Assembly: GCA_007858575.1 (NCBI GenBank)
Contig: CP042279.1
Location: 5,830,501-5,894,500 of the forward strand
Source of the DNA: Streptomyces sp. WAC08241
GTDB lineage: Bacteria > Actinomycetota > Actinomycetes > Streptomycetales > Streptomycetaceae
Direction of reading: 5' to 3'
Length of the DNA: 64,000 bases
The translations under genes and the position numbers were made by a program. Positions 30,143-40,130 of this stretch are shown in pieces. The first letter of the stretch is position 1, and each line of letters opens with the position of its first letter. Under the pieces are notes generated by a model. It had not been told where the DNA came from, searched no databases, and saw nothing but the letters and a program-made list of their open reading frames with translations.

Positions 30143-32580
30143 TCAGGAGGCGCGCGCTGTTTCCAGGCGGGCTGTCGGGTCGGCGGCCGTCTCGGCCTCC
30201 GTGTCGGCCTCCGGCCCGTCCTCCGGTCCTGCCCCCGGCCCGGCCGGCAGGGCGGTCGGCATGACGCGGGTGAAGACGTCGTCGTAGGCGTCGTGGCCGT
30301 GCGGCTCGTCCGTGCCGCTGAGCAGGTACGCCTGCGCCTCGCCCACGTGGAAGTACATCCCGTGCAGCGTGAGGCTGCCGTCGGCGAGCCGGCGGGCCAC
30401 CGGCTCGTACGCCCGCAGGTGCTCCAACTGCTGGACGACGTTGGTCAGACAGAGCTGCTCGACCGCGTCGGCCGGCAGGCGCCCCGCGATCCGGGCCCAG
30501 GCATGGCGTCTGCTCGCCATCCGCTCCAGGCTGGGCCGGCCGTGCCGGAGCCAGCGGCGCAGCGGGGACGGCGGATCGTCCTGGCCGGCGTTCATGAGGG
30601 CCTGCATCGCGCCGCAGCCGGAGTGGCCGCAGACGGTGATCGACTCGACCCGCAGCACCTCCACCGCGTATTCGATCGCCGCCGCCACCGAGTCGTCCCC
30701 GCTCTCCTCGCCGGGAAGCGGGACGAGGTTGCCGACGTTGCGCACGGTGAAGAGGTCGCCGGGGCCGCTCGCCGTGATCATGCTGGTGACCAGACGGGAG
30801 TCGGCGCAGGTCAGGAAGAGCTGCGAGGGACGCTGGCCCTCCCGGGCGAGCCGGGCCAGCTCGTCCCGTACGAGCGGGGCGGTGTTCCGCTGAACTTGCC
30901 GATGCCGCTCGCCAGCTTCAGCCCCGGCGCGGACCGGTCCGCCGTCGTCTCGCCGGACTCCTGCCGCTCGGCCGGCGGCTCCCCGCACTGGTGGTTGTGC
31001 CAGGGGTCCAGGGGCGGCAGCAGGAGTGCGGGGCCGCGCCGGGGAGGGCTCGGCGATCCGGGCCCCGGAGGACCGGTCGTCTCGACCTTGCCGCCGTGGG
31101 CGAGGTGCCCGGTCGTCCAGTCGCTCAGCGTCTCGTACGCCGCGTGGTCCATGAAGGACCCGTCCAGCTCGACCACCACGTCGGAGCCGTGCGGCAGTTG
31201 GTGCAGGGCCCGGCTCAGACGGGGCACGGCGAGGAAGGTCAGTTGGCCACGGACGCGCAGCATTTGGCGCCCGTCGCGCTCCTCGCGGGTGATCCGGGTG
31301 CGGGTGAGCCGGTGCAGGGCGACCGCGACGGCCACGCCGATGCCGAGGGCCACGCCCTCCAGGATGCCGATGAGGACGACTCGGTCAGCGTCACCACGTA
31401 GACGACGACTTCACGGTGACGGGTGACGGTGCGGATGTGGGTGATGCTGACCATCTGGATGCCGACCACCATCACGAGGGCGGCGAGCGCGGGCAGCGGG
31501 ATCAGGTCGAGCACGGGCACGAGCAGCAGGGCCGCGAGCACGATCCACAGGCCGTGCAGCATGGTGGAGGCGCGGCTCACCGCGCCCGCCGAGACGTTGG
31601 CGACGCTGCGGACCGCGACCCCGGCCACCGGCAGGCCGCCGAGCGCGCCGGAGACCACGTTCGCCATGCCCTGGCCGGCGAGTTCGCGGTCGAGGGCGGT
31701 GCGCGGGATGCCCAGGCCGTGGTCCGGGCGGGCGGCGACGAGCTTGTCGACCGCGACGGCGGAGAGCAGCGACTGCACGCTGGTGACGAGGGTGATCGTG
31801 AGGACGCCGGCGGCGATGCCGAGGACCGGTCCTCGGGCATCCCCGGCAGGGCGTGGCTGCTCCAGGACGGCAGGTCGACGCGGGGCACGGCGAGCCCGGC
31901 GAGCACCGCCACCGCCGTCGCTCCCGCCACCGCGACGAGTGCGGCCGGGGCCTTGCGCAGGAGTCTTCCGGCGCGGCCCGGCAGGCGCGGCCAGCAGAGC
32001 AGCGCGGCCACGGTGAGCGCGCTGATGGCGAACGCGGCCGGCTGGACGTGCGCCAACTGGGCGGGCAGACCCAGGGCGTTGTCCACGGCGGAGCTCTGGG
32101 GTGCCGCCGAGCACGATGTGCAGTTGCGCGAGGGCGATGGTGACGCCGATGCCGCCCAGCATGCCGTGCACGATCGCGGGCGAGACGGCGAGCGCGGAGC
32201 GGGCCACGCGCAGGGCGGACAGGCCGAGTTGGGCGAGTCCGGCGAGGACGGTGATGGCGCAGGTGGTGCGCCAGCCGTAGAGCCGGATGAGCTCGGCGGT
32301 CACGACGGTGAGGCTGGCGGCGGGCCGCTCACCTGGAGCGGGGAGCCGCCGAAGCGCCCGGCGACGAGCCCGCCGACGGCGGCGGCGACCAGGCCGGCCT
32401 GGAGCGGGGCTCCGGTGGCGAGCGCGATGCCGAGCGAGAGCGGCAGCGCGATCAGGAAGACGGCGATCGACGCGGACACGTCGACGGCGGCGACGCGGAA
32501 GCGGCGCAGCCCCTCCGGGGGGCTGTGCGACCGCTGGACGCGGGTCGGGTGGTCGTGCGGTCAGGGGTGCAGAGGGTCAT
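30143..32580 (-). CDS. SulP anion transporter fused to beta-carbonic anhydrase
   Basis: About 810 residues in three parts. (1) A SulP membrane domain: LQAGLVAAAVGGLVAGRFGG, QVSGPAASLTVV, HGMLGGIGVTIALAQLHIVL, and MANVVSGALGGLPVAGVAVR. (2) A STAS-like domain (VRGQLTFLAVPRLSRALHQL to VVVELDGSFMDHAAYETL). (3) A beta-carbonic anhydrase with zinc ligands in FLTCADSRL and VCGHSGCGAM. The fusion suggests bicarbonate uptake coupled to CO2/bicarbonate conversion at the inner membrane face. Start is the ATG at 32578-32580. Frames change near 32520, 32340, 32100, 31830, 31385 and 30895. It diverges from the NodB-like lipoprotein. Confidence 0.9.
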
Positions 32581-32896
32581 GTTCCCGTCTCCTCCGGGGC
32601 GGCGCGGTCGCGGCTCGTGCGGGACGAACGCGGGGCTCGCGGCCGTGGGTCACGGCGTACAGCGGCGGGATGTGCGCTAGGGCCTCTCGACGCGAGGCCC
32701 TTCGAAGAAATCATCAACGCTCGGTAAATGGATCGTAATGGAGAGTAAAGATCCTGGCAGTACTTTCCGGGCAAATGGTGCAGTGGTTCACCTGTTCTGG
32801 TGATTAGTGCGTATTACTCCGCTTGTCGTTTCATCTGCCCGGCCGTCGCGGTGCGACGTTGACGCCGCTCGCACGGAACCGAGGAGAGGTGGGCGG
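32581..32896. promoter_or_regulatory. AT-richer divergent promoter region
   Basis: This 316-bp gap separates two divergent starts. The stretch 32705-32830 is clearly lower in GC than its surroundings (for example GAAGAAATCATCAACG and GGTAAATGGATCGTAATGG), which fits promoters for both genes. A small dyad TCACC-TGTTCT-GGTGA lies near 32789-32804. No single -35/-10 pair can be assigned with confidence. Confidence 0.4.
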
Positions 32897-34222
32897 ATGA
32901 CTGCCGCCGGGAGAAGGACCACTGCCCAGAAGAGGGTGCTGCCGCCGGCGCCCTCGCCGTCGCCCTGATCACCGGCGTCGCCGGCTGCTCGGGCTTCGAC
33001 GGGGACGCCACGAAGGGAACGCAGGGCGGCGGCCCGGGCGCCAAGAAGGGCCCGGCCGCGGCCCCGCAGACGGTGCCCCGGCTGATCGGCGACGGCTCGA
33101 CCGCCTTCACCGGCGCCCAGCCGAAGCAGCCGGCCTGGCAGCGCCTCAAGCCGGGGCAGACCCCGCCGCAGTTCGTGGTCTTCTCGTGGGACGGCGCGGG
33201 CGAGGACAGTCAGAAGCTGTTCTCCCACTTCCGCCAGGTGGGCAAGAAGTACGACGCCACCATGACGTACTTCCTCAGCGGCGTGTACCTGCTGCCCGAG
33301 GACAAGAAGAAGCTGTACGACCCGCCGCAGCACAGTGCGGGCCGCTCCGACATCGGCTTCAACGACACCGAGGGCATCCGCGCCACCGTCCGCGAACTCC
33401 GCGGGGCCTGGCAGGACGGCAACGAGATCGGCACCCACTTCAACGGGCACTTCTGCGGTCCCGACGGCGGTGTCGGCACCTGGTCCGTCGAGGAGTGGAA
33501 GAGCGAGATCAACCAGGCCAAGTCCTTCGTCAAGACCTGGAAGACGAACGCCGGCCTGCGCGCCGAGCAGCCGCTGCCCTTCGACTACGACAAGGAGCTC
33601 GTCGGCGCCCGCACCCCCTGCCTGGAGGGCCGGAAGAACTTCGTCCAGGCGGCAGCGCAGATGGGCTTCCGCTACGACACCAGCGGCGTCAACGACCAGA
33701 TCTGGCCCAAGAAGGACCTGGGCCTTTGGGACCTGTCGATGCAGCTCGTGCCCGTCCCCGGCCGCGCCTTCCAGACGCTGTCCATGGACTACAACTTCCT
33801 GGTCAACCAGTCCCCCGGCACCACCCAGGGCGACCCCTCCCAGCACCGGTACTGGGGCAACCAGATGCGCGACGGCCTGGTGCAGGCCTTCGAGCGCTCC
33901 TACCGGGGCAACCGCGCGCCGCTGATCATCGGCAACCACTTCGAGTCCTGGAACGGCGGCACGTACATGAAGGCCGTCGAGGAGACCATCGCCACCGTCT
34001 GCGTGCAGAAGGACGTCAAGTGCGTCTCCTTCCGCCAGCTCGCCGACTGGCTCGACGCCCAGGACCCCGACGTCATCGCCAAGATGCGCACCCTGAAGGT
34101 CGGCGAGGCCCCGGCGGCCGGCTGGAAGCAGTTCTCTCCGCACCGGCCGCCCCCGCTTCTCCGGCCGCTCCGGCCTCCCGGCCGGCGGGGCCGTGGGCGC
34201 TGCCGCTCCCGCGGCGGGCTGA
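32897..34222 (+). CDS. Lipoprotein with polysaccharide deacetylase (NodB-like) fold
   Basis: About 441 residues. A lipoprotein signal (TTAQKRV, AGALAVALITGVAGC) ends in the lipobox VAGC. The body matches the NodB plan loosely: FVVFSWDGAGED in place of TFDDG, then GNEIGTHFNGHFCG with the H-x3-H metal pair, GARTPCLEG as the R-x-P motif, and a final PLIIGNHFESWNGG. NodB-type enzymes remove acetyl groups from cell-wall or exopolysaccharide sugars. The second Asp of the first motif, the metal ligand, is replaced by Gly, so activity is uncertain. The C-terminus is an Ala/Pro-rich tail. Frames change near 32950, 34135 and 34190. Confidence 0.75.
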
Positions 34223-34250
34223 CCCGGCCCGTCGGGCCCGGCGGGAACCG

Positions 34251-35223
34251 CTACACCGCCAGCGGCTCGCCGAGGACGAAACCGGGGTCGACCTGCGCCG
34301 CCAGGTCGGCCCCGGTCTTGGCGTTGCCCCAGCTCTCCGCGTTCCGCAGGTGGAAGTGGACCATCTGCCGCGTGTACCGCTCCCAGTCGCGGTGGGCGTA
34401 CGAGTCGTCCGCCGCGTCCTGGAGGGCCTGGAGCGCCATGCGGTTCTCCGCCTCCAAGAGCTCGAAGCGGGACGGGCGGCCCTTCTCCATCGCCCGGACC
34501 CAGTCCGAGTGGCCCACCGTCACGAGCAGGTCGTCCCCGACCTCCTCGCGCAGGAAGTCGAGGTCGTCCGGGCCCTGCACCTTGTTGCCGACGACCTTGA
34601 GCGCGACGCCGAAGTCCCGCGCGTACTCCTTGTACTGGCGGTAGACCGAGATCCCCTTGCGGGTCGGCTCCGCCACCAGGAAGGTCATGTCGAAGCGGGT
34701 GAAGAGGCCGGAGGCGAAGGAGTCCGAGCCCGCCGTCATGTCGACGACCACGTACTCGTCGGGGCCGTCGACCAGGTGGTTGAGGCAGAGCTCCACCGCG
34801 CCGACCTTCGAGTGGTAGCAGGCGACCCCGAGGTCCGACTCCGTGAAGGGCCGGTCGCCATCAGCCGGACCTCGCCGTCGTCGAGCCGGACCGGACGCGC
34901 GCACGCCTCGTACACCGGGTTGTCCTCGCGGACCCGCAGCAGCCGGGAGCCGCCCCGGGCGGCGTCGTCTTGATCATCGTGTCGGCGGAGGTGATCCGCG
35001 GGTTGGCGCCCCGCAGGTACTCCTTGATGAGCGGCAGGTGCGCGCCCATCGCGGGTAGCGCGGCGGCCTCCGCCTCGGACAGGCCGAGCGCGGCGCCCAG
35101 GTGCTGGTTGATGTCCGCGTCGACGGCGACGACCGGAGCTTCGTTGGCGGCGAGGTGACGGATGAAGAGCGAGGACAGCGTGGTCTTGCCGCTGCCGCCC
35201 TTCCCGACGAAAGCGATCTTCAT
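34251..35223 (-). CDS. CooC/MinD-like P-loop ATPase
   Basis: About 324 residues. It begins MKIAFVGKGGSGKTTLSSLF, a deviant Walker A at the extreme N-terminus, then VVAVDADINQHLGAALGL (switch I-like), VVVDMTAGSDSFASGLFTRF (switch II region) and TFLVAEPTRKGISVYRQY. This resembles CooC, the nickel-insertion ATPase of CO dehydrogenase, and related maturation ATPases. No Ni enzyme gene is nearby, so the client is unknown. I chose the ATG at 35221-35223 because AGGTGA lies just upstream. Frames change near 34960 and 34855. It diverges from the Fic-like gene across 101 bp. Confidence 0.8.
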
Positions 35224-35324
35224 GTTCACCTAGGGTAGCTGCACGATCGCCACCCGTGGTCGGGTTGCGTGAAGAAGACCACTCCATCGTGGGCGGGGCC
35301 GCCGGGCGCGTAGCCTCCCTACCT

Positions 35325-36140
35325 ATGAGTACGCACGCCTCTGACCCCTGGCCGCGCTCGCCTCCCTGCCGGGCGTCGCCGACGCGGTGGACTCCGTACG
35401 CAAGGCCGTCGACCGGGTCTACGGCCACCGCGTGATGCGCCGCCGCAGCAACGAGATCTCCTCCGAGGCGGCGCTGCGCGGAGCGCGCGGCTCGGCTGCC
35501 CTGTCCGGCGCCGACTGGGCCCTGGAGGAGGTCCGCCGGCGCACCGACTTCAGCGCCGACCCCGAGGCCCGCACGGTCGGTGCCGCCCTGCGCCTGGGCG
35601 CCGAGGCCGGACAGCTCCTCTCCATCTGGCGCCAGTCGCCGCTGCGCGTGCTCGCCCGCCTCCACCTGGTCGCCGCCGGCGAACCGGACGACTCGGTGGG
35701 GCGGCCCCGACTGGACGGCGAGAAGGTCGACGAGCCGCTGATCGAGGGCCCGGTGCCGACGCCCGCCGAGGTCGCCGGACGGCTCGACGGCCTCGCGGAG
35801 CTGATCGTCGCCGGCAGCGGGGCCCCGGCGCTCGTGACGGCCTCCGTGGTGCACGGCGAGCTGCTCGCGCTGCGCCCCTTCACCTCGTACAACGGCCTGA
35901 TCGCGCGGGCGGCCGAGCGGATCGCGCTCGTCGGCAGCGGTCTCGACCCCAAGGCGGTCTGCCCGGCCGAGGTCGGCCACGCGGAGCAGGGCCGGGCCGC
36001 GTACCTCGCCGCGTTCGAGGGGTATCTGTCGGGGACGCCGGAGGGCGTGGGCGCCTGGATCGCGCACTGCGGGCGCTCGGTGGAGCTGGGCGTCCGGGAG
36101 TCGACGGCCGTCTGCGAGGCGCTCCAGCGGCGCGGCCTGA
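35325..36140 (+). CDS. Fic-domain-like protein with degenerate active-site motif
   Basis: About 272 residues, nearly all alpha-helical. Family features are VYGHRVMRRRSNEISSEAAL, LRGARGSAALSGADWALEEV, VLARLHLVAAGEPDDSVGRP and ASVVHGELLALRPFTSYNGL followed by IARAAERI (35872-35925). The last segment lines up with the Fic core HPFxxGNGRxxR, but the His is Arg and GNGR has become NGL. The AMP-transfer chemistry is therefore probably lost. Start is the ATG at 35325 with a frame change near 35350. The end is inferred: a 2-base loss near 36130 would restore a short tail stopping at TGA 36138-36140. Without that shift the frame runs on to 36532. Confidence 0.65.
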
Positions 36141-36202
36141 GGGCCGCCGGGGATCCGGGCCCAGGTCCGGGGCCGAGGCCGTTTCCGGGGCTGAGAAGGG
36201 TT

Positions 36203-36230
36203 GCGGCGGTACCTCTTCAGGTACCGCCGC
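36203..36230. terminator. Hairpin after the Fic-like gene
   Basis: Perfect 12-bp repeat GCGGCGGTACCT / AGGTACCGCCGC with loop CTTC. It lies between the convergent Fic-like and HAD genes. Its position supports a stop for the Fic-like gene before 36203. Confidence 0.65.
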
Positions 36231-36429
36231 TGGCACGTCCACCCAGTTACCAAGCGTCCTCGATATGCGCCCATCAGGCCGGGAACTTTGCCCGTGGCCT
36301 GGTGCGGCTGGCCCGTAATCGACGGGTCGACGTCGCGTGGGTACCTGGTTTTCGTGCTAGGTCCGTGGGGCCTTCATGCTCAACAGGTGATCCTCTCGGA
36401 TGTCCCAGGTCTCGCGGGCCTGATTCCTT

Positions 36430-37349
36430 TTACTCCTCTTGGGGTGGAAGCGAAAGTGCTGGTTCCACTTCTGGGTTTTGCTCAAATTCGGGCAAAGCCG
36501 CCAGGGGCCGAGAGCCGGCGGGCGTGGCCTGACGGCGTCTGGCGGCGTACCAGACGAGCCCGGCTCCCACGGCTGCCGCCCCCACGGCCGCCGCGGCGAC
36601 GAGCGCGGGCCGGGGCGGCATCCGGAACTCGGGCAGCCGCTGCTTGAGGCGGACCGGCTTCTCGAAGGAGAGCACCGGCCACTCCCGGGCGACGGCCTCG
36701 CGGCGCAGCGTCCGGTCGGGGTTGACCGCGTGCGGATGGCCCACGGCCTCCAGCATGGGGATGTCGGTCGCCGAGTCGCTGTACGCGTAGCAGCGCGAGA
36801 GGTCGTAGCCTCCGACTTTGCGAGCTCCCGGACCGCCTCGGCCTTCGTCGGCCCGTAGGCGTAGTACTCCACCTCCCCGGTGAAGCAGCCGTCCTCGCCG
36901 ACCACCATCCGGGTGGCGACGACCCGGTCGGCCCCGAGCATCTCGCCGATCGGCTCGACCACCTCGGCGCCGGAGGTCGAGACGATGACGACGTCCCGGC
37001 CGGCGGCGTGGTGGGCCTCGATGAGGGAGGCCGCCTCGTCGTAGATGATCGGGTCGATCAGATCGTGAAGGGTCTCGGCGACGAGCTCCTTCACCTGGGC
37101 GACGTTCCAGCCTTTGCAGAGCGCGGAAAGATATTCGCGCATCCGCTCCATCTGGTCGTGATCGGCCCCGCCCGCCAGGAAGACGAACTGGATGTAGGCC
37201 GTCCGCAGGGCGGCACGGCGGCTGATCAGCCCGCCCCGGTAGAAGGACTTGCTGAAGGTCAGCGTCGAGGACTTCGCAATGACCGTCTTGTCCAGGTCAA
37301 AGAAGGCGGCTGTGCGCGGCAAGGAGTGGTTTTCCACGAGCCCGAGCAT
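36430..37349 (-). CDS. HAD-IB family phosphatase with C-terminal membrane helix
   Basis: About 306 residues. The HAD nucleophile motif is AFFDLDKTVIAKS, motif II lies in DVVIVSTSGAEVVEP, and motif III/IV in CYAYSDSATDIPMLEAVG, as in SerB-like and CicA-like HAD-IB enzymes that act on phosphoserine or lyso-lipid phosphates. Past the domain a helix (ALVAAAAVGAAAVGAGLVWY) likely anchors it to the membrane. The start is the ATG at 37347-37349, with a GTG at 37335-37337 as alternative. One frame change near 36815. In Streptomyces the homologue is annotated as morphological-differentiation-associated, from memory. It converges with the Fic-like gene. Confidence 0.82.
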
Positions 37350-37794
37350 AGGTGCCCGCCATTCGGCGTACGCTGGGGCGCGTGGGTTTGCCTGAGAAGC
37401 CTCTCGGGTACACCATGGAAGTCACGGATCGTTCGCGACCGTGCTACCCCGGTCCGGCTCCTCCCCCCGAGTCGGCCGGAGAGACGACCCCGCTCTCCCC
37501 CCCCGGCGGGGGTCGTCGCATGTCCGGAGCCGTTTCGGGCCTGTGAACATCGCCCGCTCCCTTCTCTTCGCCCCTCGGCCACGAGCCGGCCATCGGGCTG
37601 TCGCGCTCTCGATTCCTCACTCAGAGTAACCAGTGGGATGCGTTCCGGGCAGCCCCGGAGGGGTGGCGCGGTTATTCACAGGCCCTCACTTATCCACAGT
37701 TTTTCGGTGAGATCCCCACGATTTCTGGACGGCCCCACGGTGATTCCTGTCGCGAAGTTCGCGGCCGGAGGGAATCACGAGAGGGGCGTGTGCC
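37350..37794. promoter_or_regulatory. Divergent region ahead of the Tad operon, with hairpin and DnaA-box-like sites
   Basis: These 445 bp hold no gene. A stem GACGACCCCG / CGGGGGTCGTC (37483-37517) could be an attenuator or terminator. Two 9-mers matching TTWTNCACA in the same orientation, TTATTCACA (37672-37680) and TTATCCACA (37690-37698), lie 18 bases apart start to start, about 100 bp ahead of the first tad gene. Confidence 0.5.
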
Positions 37795-38960
37795 GTGGAG
37801 GCATCCAGGACTTCAGGGGCCGGGGCAGGAGCCGGGGGCGCGGGCGGGGCCCGTCGGCGCAGGGGCCGGGGCACGAGGGCCGGGGCGCGGGGCGTGGACG
37901 AGGTGCGTCGGGCCGGGCCACTGATCGTCACCGAGGACCTCGGGCTGCTCGACGACCTCCTCCGGCCGTGCGCGGCGGCCGGGGTGGAGCCCGAGGTGCA
38001 CCATCGGTGCCGGAGCGGCGGGCGAGCTGGACGGACCCACCGCTCGTCCTGGTCGGTGCCGACGCCGCCGTCCGCTGTCGGGGAGCGGTGCGCCGGCCGG
38101 GGACCGTTCTCGTCGGGCGCGACCCGGACGACCCGGAGGTGTGGCGCCTCGCCGTGGAGATCGGCGCGGAGTGCGTGCTGCGGCTTCCGGACGCCGAGGG
38201 CCTCCTCGTGGACCGCATCGCCGACGCGGCCGAAGGGGTGGGCCGGCAGGCGCTGACCGTCGGCGTCGTCGGTGGCCGCGGGGGCGCGGGCGCTTCCACC
38301 CTGGCCTGCGGCTCGCCCTCGCCGCCGCCAGGACCGGGCGGCGCACCCTCCTCGTCGACGGCGACCCGCTGGGCGGCGGCCTCGACGTGCTGCTCGGCGG
38401 CGAGCGCGAGGAGGGCAGGCGGTGGCCCGACTTCGCCGCCTCGAAGGGCCGGCTCGCGGGCGGTGCCCTGGAGGAGTCCCTGCCGTCGGTGCGGGGCGTC
38501 CGGGTGCTGAGCTGGGGCAGGGAGCCCGCGCTGCCGGTGCCGCCGGAGGCCGTGCGGTCCGTGCTCGCCGCCGCGCGCCGCCGGGGCGGGGTCGTCGTGG
38601 TCGACCTGCCGCGCGGGGCGACCTGCCGACCGCCGAGGCCCTGGCCCAGCTCGACCTCGGACTGCTGGTCGTACCCGGGGAGCTGAGGGCCGTCGCGGCG
38701 GCCCACTGGGTGGCCGCGAGCCTCGGGGCGGCCGTGCGCGACCTGCGGGCCGTGGTGCGCGGGCCGTACGCGACGGGGCTCGACGAGCGGTGGGTCGCCG
38801 ACGCGCTGCGCCTGCCGCTCGTCGGCGAACTCCCCTACGACCCGGGGATCGTGGCCGACCAGGACGCGGGCCTCCCGCCGGGCGCCGAGCCCAGGGGGCC
38901 GCTCGGCCGCTTCTGCGGCGCCTTCTGGGAGCGCGCGCTCACCCCGGCGGTGCGGCATGA
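37795..38960 (+). CDS. TadZ/CpaE-like septum-site ATPase (Ssd-like)
   Basis: About 389 residues. The N-terminus is a low-complexity Gly/Ala/Arg stretch, then a receiver-like region (RAGPLIVTEDLGLLDDLLRP, PPLVLVGADAAVRCRGA). The ATPase part has a degenerate Walker A (GVVGGRGGAGASTLA: the usual KGGxGKT Lys residues are absent), LLVDGDPLGGGLDVLLGG and VVVVDLPRGA. This is the MinD/CpaE relative that places Tad pilus machinery; its mycobacterial homologue Ssd affects septation. The GTG at 37795 follows GAGAGGGG. Its TGA (38958-38960) overlaps the next ATG by ATGA, after a required shift near 38945. Other frame changes lie near 38010, 38310 and 38625. Confidence 0.82.
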
Positions 38961-40130
38961 CCGGGAACTGGGACGAAGGCGGCGGCACGGGACTGCTGGA
39001 CGCCGTGCGGCAGCGGCTCGCGGCGAGCGGGCCGAGCCCACCCCGGCCCGGGTCGCGGCGGCGCTGCGGGCCCAGGGACGGCTGCTCGGCGACGCGGAAG
39101 TGCTGGGAGCGGCGGAGGAGTTGCGGTGCGAACTGATCGGCACCGGGCCGCTCGAACCGCTCCTCGCCGATCCGGCCGTCACCGACGTCCTGGTCTCCGC
39201 CCCCGACCGGGTGTGGGTGGACCGGGGCGCCGGACTCGAACGGGTCCCGGTCTCCTTCCCCGACGCGGCGGCCGTCCGCAGGCTCGCACAGCGCCTCGCG
39301 GCCGTCGCCGGACGCAGGCTCGACGACGCCCGCCCCTGGGTGGACGCCCGGCTTCCCGACGGCACCCGCATGCACGCGGTGCTGCCGCCGGTGGCGGTCG
39401 GCCTGACCTGCCTCTCGCTGCGGGTGGTGCGCCCGCGAGCCTTCTCCCTGGAGGAACTGGCCGCGGCGGGCACGGTGCTGCCCGGCGGCGCCGCGGTCCT
39501 GCGGGCCCTGATCGACGCCAGGGTCTCCTACCTCGTCAGCGGCGGCACGGGCACGGGGAAGACCACGCTCCTCGCCTCCCTGCTCGGCCTGGTGGGGGAG
39601 CGGGAGCGGATCGTGCTCGCCGAGGACTCGGCGGAGCTGAGGCCCGACCACCCGCACGTGGTGCGCCTGGAGGCCCGGCCCGCCAACCAGGAGGGCGCCG
39701 GACTCGTCACCCTGCGGGACCTGGTCCGGCAGGCGCTGCGGATGCGGCCCGACCGGCTGGTGGTCGGCGAAGTGCGCGGCGGGGAGGCCGTGGACCTCCT
39801 GGCAGCCCTCAACACGGGCCACGAAGGGGGCTGCGGGACGGTCCACGCCAACACGGCGGCGGACGTACCGGCGCGGCTCGAAGCCCTGGGGACGGCGGCC
39901 GGGCTCGACCGGGCCGCCCTGCACAGCCAGTTGGGCGCCGGGCTCTCCGTCGTGCTCCACCTCGTGCGGGACCGGGACGGGCGGCGCCGGATCGCCGAGA
40001 TCCACGTCCTGGAGCGCGACCGGGAGGGGCTGGTCCGGACGGTTCCCGCCCTGCGCTGGGGCGCGTCCGGGTTCGCGCGGGAGCGGGGCTGGGAGCGGCT
40101 GAGGACGCTGATCGGAGGGGAACGTGGTGA
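38957..40130 (+). CDS. TadA/CpaF secretion ATPase
   Basis: Hexameric motor ATPase that drives Tad pilus assembly. About 391 residues: N-terminal helices (GLLDAVRQRLAASG, PLEPLLADPAVTDVLVSAPD), then VSGGTGTGKTTLLASLLGLV (Walker A), IVLAEDSAELRPDHPHVVRL (Asp box), LRMRPDRLVVGEVRGGEAVD (Walker B) and GGCGTVHANTAADVPARLEA (His box). Start is the ATG at 38957, overlapping the tadZ stop. The frame changes near 39030 and near 40115, after which it ends at TGA 40128, overlapping the GTG of tadB. The ATPase core from 39040 to 40110 is unbroken. Confidence 0.92.
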
